Positions 59,829 through 64,000 of a stretch of DNA of 64,000 bases are shown one piece after another. This stretch comes from Rhodosporidiobolus odoratus (lineage: Eukaryota; Basidiomycota; Microbotryomycetes; Sporidiobolales; Sporidiobolaceae): positions 682,001 to 746,000 of the forward strand of contig JAOANU010000002.1 of NCBI GenBank assembly GCA_034387635.1, read 5' to 3'. A program made the position numbers and the translations under genes. Positions within the stretch are counted from its first letter, which is position 1, and every line of letters begins with the position of its first letter. The notes beneath the pieces are model-generated. The model had not been told where the DNA came from. It did no database searches and saw nothing but the letters and a program-made list of their open reading frames with translations.

Positions 59829-60318
59829 ATCAGGAGCTTGTAAGCCGAAGTTTGCCTCCCTTCGGTTCCAGGACCGCCAGATGCGGGACCGGCAAAACAG
59901 CTCGCGATACAGACATCAATATTCCACCTGCTTCACTGTTCCTACAGCTCACGTCGTGCATGTTACTCGGAATCTGCGGTTGCCCGCCCCTGCGCCGGCG
60001 TAAGCTTCGAACAAAAGAGTGACTCGCCGCCCGTGGTGTTTTTTCGGATCATGGTATTTTCTTCCTGCTGGTAATCTCCACCGAGCACCGCCGATGGCCT
60101 GATCCGGAGCAGGACACACATGACAATCTTAGACATCCCCTCTCTTCTCCGATATCCCCGCGGGGATGGGTGTGTCGACCTTCTCTTCCACGCAAGTCCA
60201 CGCCTCCGCGGCCAGGGGTAGCCATGGCACCATAACGGCCGACGGACGAGTCTTTGCCAGCCCGTTCATCTTTCTTCTACCTCTCCTTCCCTTAGTTCCC
60301 TCTGGATTCCCTCGTGTC
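59829..60318. other. Intergenic region between DHR1 and the GH3 gene
   Basis: 490 bp with the DHR1 3' end and the beta-glucosidase promoter. A C/T-rich stretch precedes the GH3 start. No gene supported. Confidence 0.45.
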
Positions 60319-63300
60319 ATGCTTCGCCTCAGCGTGCTTGTCGCGCTCGCAACCGTCGCCGCTGGTGCCCCAACTTCAAGCACCACTTCCTCCGCCTCGA
60401 CAGGCTCCTCTCCCTCCCCAGCTTTGACCGTTGATGGCTTCACTTCACCTCAGTGGATTCAGGGCTTCAAGAAAGCCCAGGAGGTCGTTGCCGCCATGAC
60501 GCTCGAGCAGAAAAGTGCGTCTCCCTCCTTTTTCTCCGATTTCGAGCCTCTGTCGTTTAGGCTGACGGCAGCGTTTCCTAACAGTAAACTTTACCGACTC
60601 CCGCACCGACGCCGGTAGCTGCTCGGGGCTGACCTTCCCAGTTGCTGGTACTGAGCTGAAGGGGTTCTGCTTTGCGGACGGGCCAACCGGTACGTTCTCT
60701 ACCCTAGTCCTGTCGACCCTTGCTTACCATCGACCGCTGACTTCAATCTGCGCGAAGGCATCAATACGCGTTACAGCACCCAATTCCCGACCGAAGTAAC
60801 TACCGCTAGCACCTGGGACAAGAACCTCTTCACCGCCCGCGCCAACGCCATGGGCGAGGAGTACCAGCAAATTGGCGTCCACGTCCCGATATCCATCGTC
60901 GCCGGGCCTATGGGCCGCTCACCTTACGGCGGACGTGACTGGGAGAACTTCTCGCCGGATCCGTACCTCACCGGCGAGGCAACGAAGCTTACGGTTGAGG
61001 GCTTCCAGAAGAACGGTGTGACTGGATTAGTCAAGGTAAGCTCTACATCTCCATCCTGCTACGTGCCCCTACTGATCTAGGCCTCTCTTGACAGCACTTT
61101 ATTGGCAAGTAAGCGCTGGTTTCCATCGTCGCACCTCGTTACTCCCCCTCACGGCATCCCTACCTACAACTTTACAGTGAGCAAGAGTACTTGCGCATCG
61201 GTAATCCCGATGGTGGCTACTTCGGAGCGCTCAAGAACCAAACGATAGATTCCGTCATCGCCGCTTCTGCCATCCGCGAGCTCTATGCATGGCCCTTTGC
61301 CGAGGCAGTGCGCAGTGGTGCTGGCGGCGTCATGTGCTCTTACAACATGCTCAATGGCACTCTGGCATGCGAGAATGACGCCGCGGTCAATGAGTTGCTC
61401 AAGGAAGAGGTGAATGCTACTTTTGCTTTTCGCCCGCCATCCCCGTTAGCTAACTATGTCTTTGTAATTACCGCAGCTCTCGTTCGGAGGCTTCGTTGTC
61501 ACCGACTGGGGCGCAGCTTACGACGGGGTCGACGCCGCCTTGAATGGAAGTGACTACATTGTCGAGGTCGGGTATGAACATCCTCCCCTGCTCTCGTTAC
61601 TGTTTACCTGACCCGTGCCTTCTGATCGCAGCACAAACCTCTGGGGTGCCCAGCTTGCCAAGCTCATCGCGAATGGAACACTGCCTGACACCATCATTGA
61701 CGACAAGCTCATCCGGCAAGTAATCGGTCCTTGGGCAATAATACCCGATTTGAGGAGAGCTTACCGACCTTCCTCTGCAGTATGCTCACACCCTACTTCG
61801 CCCTCGACCAAACGTCCTTGCCCGCAATCGACTTCACCCGCTTTGTGGCTAGCAAGGCTCACAAGCAGATTGTGCGTGACGTCGCCGAGGGTTCCCTGAC
61901 TCTGCTGAAGAACGTCCGATCGTCGAACGAGTCGCGGGGTCTCCCTCTTGATAAACCTGAGGATCTCGTTCGTACGCAGTCTTCCATTGTGGACTGCTCT
62001 TCTCAATTGAGAAGGTCATTACTCACCTATCCCTTCCTGGCAGTCGTGGGTTCGGCAGCAGCGCCCTCTCGTTTCGGCCTGATCAGCAACCGGGCCAGCC
62101 CGTTCTGGTACAGCCCCCATGCTATGGACTTCGACGGCTACATCTCGAACGGTTTTGGCTCCGGCGGTTCACCCGCTCCGTATGCCGTCGACCCCCTCGC
62201 CGGCATCACTGCTCGAGGCTGGGCGGAGGACCGCCCTACCATCGTTGATGGCTACTTCAGCGAGTACGCCACCCTCCCTTTCCCACCTTGCGTGTAACCC
62301 CATCCCTCGAGCGTCGCCTTGCGATAAAGCCCATTCCACATACATCGTGCCGCCTCTTCCTGATTACAAGCAATATCTTCGGGACAGCTTACTGACACTC
62401 CTCGGGTATGGCGCAGTGACCCAGCCCAAGGTATCGCCTACATCTCGCCGCTCGGGAACACGTCCTACCTCGACAACAAGCTTGCCACCGCTTCCTCCGC
62501 CGTTGTCTTCGTCTCTGCAGTAGCTATGGAGGGGTACGACCGTGCCAGCCTCAAGGTACGCTCACATCTCAATCCAGCTTCGAGTTGCCTGTCCACCTTT
62601 ACTAGGCGGCGCTGATCTTGACCTTCTTCTGTCGCTTCGTTCAGCTCGGGAACGAGGGCGACGAGCTCATCTCCTACGTCGCCGAACGCCACAACGACAC
62701 TATTATCGTGGTGACTGCCCCTGGTCCTATTGACATGAGCGCATGGATTCATCACGCCAACGTCTCATCCGTTCTTTACGCGTACTACCCGACAACCGAA
62801 GGAGGCAACGCCATCGCTTCCGTTCTCTTCGGGGACGCCAGTCCGTCTGGCAAGCTTCCCTTCACTATCGCCAAGAACGTCACGGACTACCCCGACACGC
62901 TCTACAACGGATCCGTCAAGGTCAACCCGGTCGCTAACTTCACCGAAGGCGTCTTCATCGACTACAAACACTTCGACGCCAAAAACATCACTCCGCTCTA
63001 CGAGTTTGGGTACGGATTGAGTTACACCAAGTCCGTCATCTCTCTCTTCTTTTCTCTCTTCTTTTTGCTCTTCGCTCTTTCATCCTCGGACTGGCTGAGG
63101 CTGAGGCATTTCACAATCTCATCCTCCACTATTACTGACAAATCTTGCACACCTGCAGCTTCTCCTTCTCCGATGTCAACATCTCTTCCACCAAGAAGGC
63201 TTCTCCTGCTCCAGTCCGCGAGACGAACGAGAAGCTCTTCATCAAGGACCAGCTCATTCCTGGCTTGTACGACGTCGCCTACACCGTCGAGGCTACGGTC

Positions 63301-63642
63301 AAGAACACCGGCTCAGTAGATGGCGCCGAGGTTGCCCAAGTGAGCTCACCTCTTTTCCTCGTCTCTTCTGAGCTGACACGTAGATCCGCTCTTCCCATAA
63401 AGGTCTACCTCACCTTCCCCGATTCGGTCCCTCGCGCCATGCCCCTTCGATCCCTCCGCGGCTTCGAGAAGCCCTTCCTCAAGGCGGGCGAGTCCCAGAC
63501 CGTCTCATTCGCGCTTCGCAACAAGGACCTCGCCTACTACAGCCCGGTCAAGGGTGGGTGGGTCGTCCCTGAAGGCGAATTCGAGGTCAGCGTCGGAAGT
63601 AGCAGCAGGCAGCTTCCCTTGTCTGCGACTTTCCAGTACTAA
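60319..63642 (+). CDS. Secreted GH3-family beta-glucosidase
   Basis: The enzyme hydrolyses terminal beta-linked glucose from oligosaccharides or glycosides outside the cell. A signal peptide (MLRLSVLVALATVAAGAP) and a Ser/Thr linker precede the catalytic part: GFTSPQWIQGFKKAQEVV, FCFADGPTGINTRYS, GVHVPISIVAGPMGRSPYGG, GVTGLVKHFIGNEQEYLR, GVMCSYNMLNGTLAC, and GFVVTDWGAAYDGVDAALNG, where the Asp of TDW is the nucleophile position. The second domain has VFVSAVAMEGYDR and LGNEGDELISYVAE (acid/base region), then FGYGLSYT and a fibronectin-III-like tail (LRSLRGFEKPFLKAGESQTV) ending SATFQY. About 825 residues in some 15 exons, one of only 14 nt (61095-61108). Several N-glycosylation sites are visible. 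Confidence 0.9.
61095..61108 (+). other. 14-nt microexon of the GH3 gene
   Basis: Bounded by a GACAG acceptor (intron 61036-61094) and a GTAAGC donor (intron 61109-61177). It encodes His-Phe-Ile-Gly and two bases of Asn, the heart of the conserved KHFIGNEQE motif, so it must be included for a working enzyme. Confidence 0.85.
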
Positions 63643-64000
63643 GCAGTGATGCACGACCTCTTCCATTTTCATACCACCTTCGTAATCCTTGCACAATCTC
63701 GATGCCCATGCTTGGCCTATGCCTAAGCTGCAGTCTTTTCCTCCTTCACCCCTCTCAAGCGAATAGATCACCCCCTAGACTTTCCTACAGCTAGATTTCC
63801 TTTCCTTCTGCCATCTTTCCGTATTCTTCCTACATTGCGTTTGTTGGAACTCTCTCAGTTTTGGTTTATCCCCGGTCTGTGTGTGCAAAGTAAAACTTCG
63901 CGCCATTAAGGTGGATCCAGCGCGACTAACATGTCTCTACTGAAGGAGCCTGGCAGCCGCGAGAAGAAACTGCCTGAGTGAGCGAGGTAGCTTAACTCAT
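63643..64000. other. Region downstream of the GH3 gene to the window end
   Basis: 358 bp with presumed 3' UTR and the edge of the next locus. No gene or structured element recognised. Confidence 0.45.

Overview
The window looks like nuclear DNA of a GC-rich basidiomycete, most likely a red yeast of the Pucciniomycotina (Rhodotorula/Rhodosporidium/Sporobolomyces type). The placement is inferred from dense small genes on both strands, many introns of about 50-100 nt with GTGCGT/GTACGT/GTAAGT donors and CTGAC/CTAAC branch sites, a C-ending codon bias, and a basidiomycete-type membrane protein. No tRNA, rRNA, CRISPR array, transposon or virus was recognised. CDS coordinates below run from start codon to stop codon and include introns; exon edges were read by eye.

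Layout. 1-570: the 3' end of a Ser/Gly-rich membrane protein. About 1.05-1.6 kb: an unresolved minus-strand spliced gene. 1975-6787: a RhoGEF. 7156-8524: exosome subunit Rrp43. 8776-11175: Cdc7 kinase. 11444-12852 (minus): a multi-pass membrane protein. 13529-15655 (minus): Chs5 of the exomer, sharing a 129-bp divergent promoter with a class I histone deacetylase (15785-18158). 18315-19604 (minus): an F-box/LRR protein. 19605-21647: a poorly explained 2 kb. 21648-22850 (minus): TCTP. 23131-24751: unknown. 25066-27166: Ubp1-like deubiquitinase. 27652-29032: Ran GTPase. About 29351-31822: CRAL-TRIO lipid-binding protein. 32329-34348: prenylcysteine oxidase. 35223-35791: a small protein ending in a CaaX box. 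36056-37246 (minus): Rrn9-like Pol I factor. 37494-39635 (minus): a disordered protein. 39938-41338: mitochondrial HMG-box protein. 41704-43896: NADP-type alcohol dehydrogenase. 44195-46244: pyruvate dehydrogenase E1 beta. 46917-51498: a giant disordered/MDR-fold fusion. 51861-54710 (minus): sugar transporter. 54967-59828: DEAH helicase Dhr1. 60319-63642: secreted GH3 beta-glucosidase.

Functionally this is housekeeping euchromatin with no cluster logic. Weak themes are ribosome biogenesis and RNA processing (Rrp43, Dhr1, Rrn9-like), mitochondrial function (HMG-box, PDH E1 beta), prenyl-protein metabolism (prenylcysteine oxidase next to a putative CaaX protein), and sugar use (transporter, GH3 enzyme).

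The most unusual features are in gene architecture: a 9-nt microexon and a GC-AG intron in the Ran gene, 14-nt microexons in the Rrn9-like and GH3 genes, a TCTP intron that ends directly before the stop codon, and a CaaX motif that exists only after splicing. I did not find a clearly new biological system. The best candidates for something undescribed are the disordered-MDR fusion, the small CaaX protein, and the two spliced but unrecognisable minus-strand loci.
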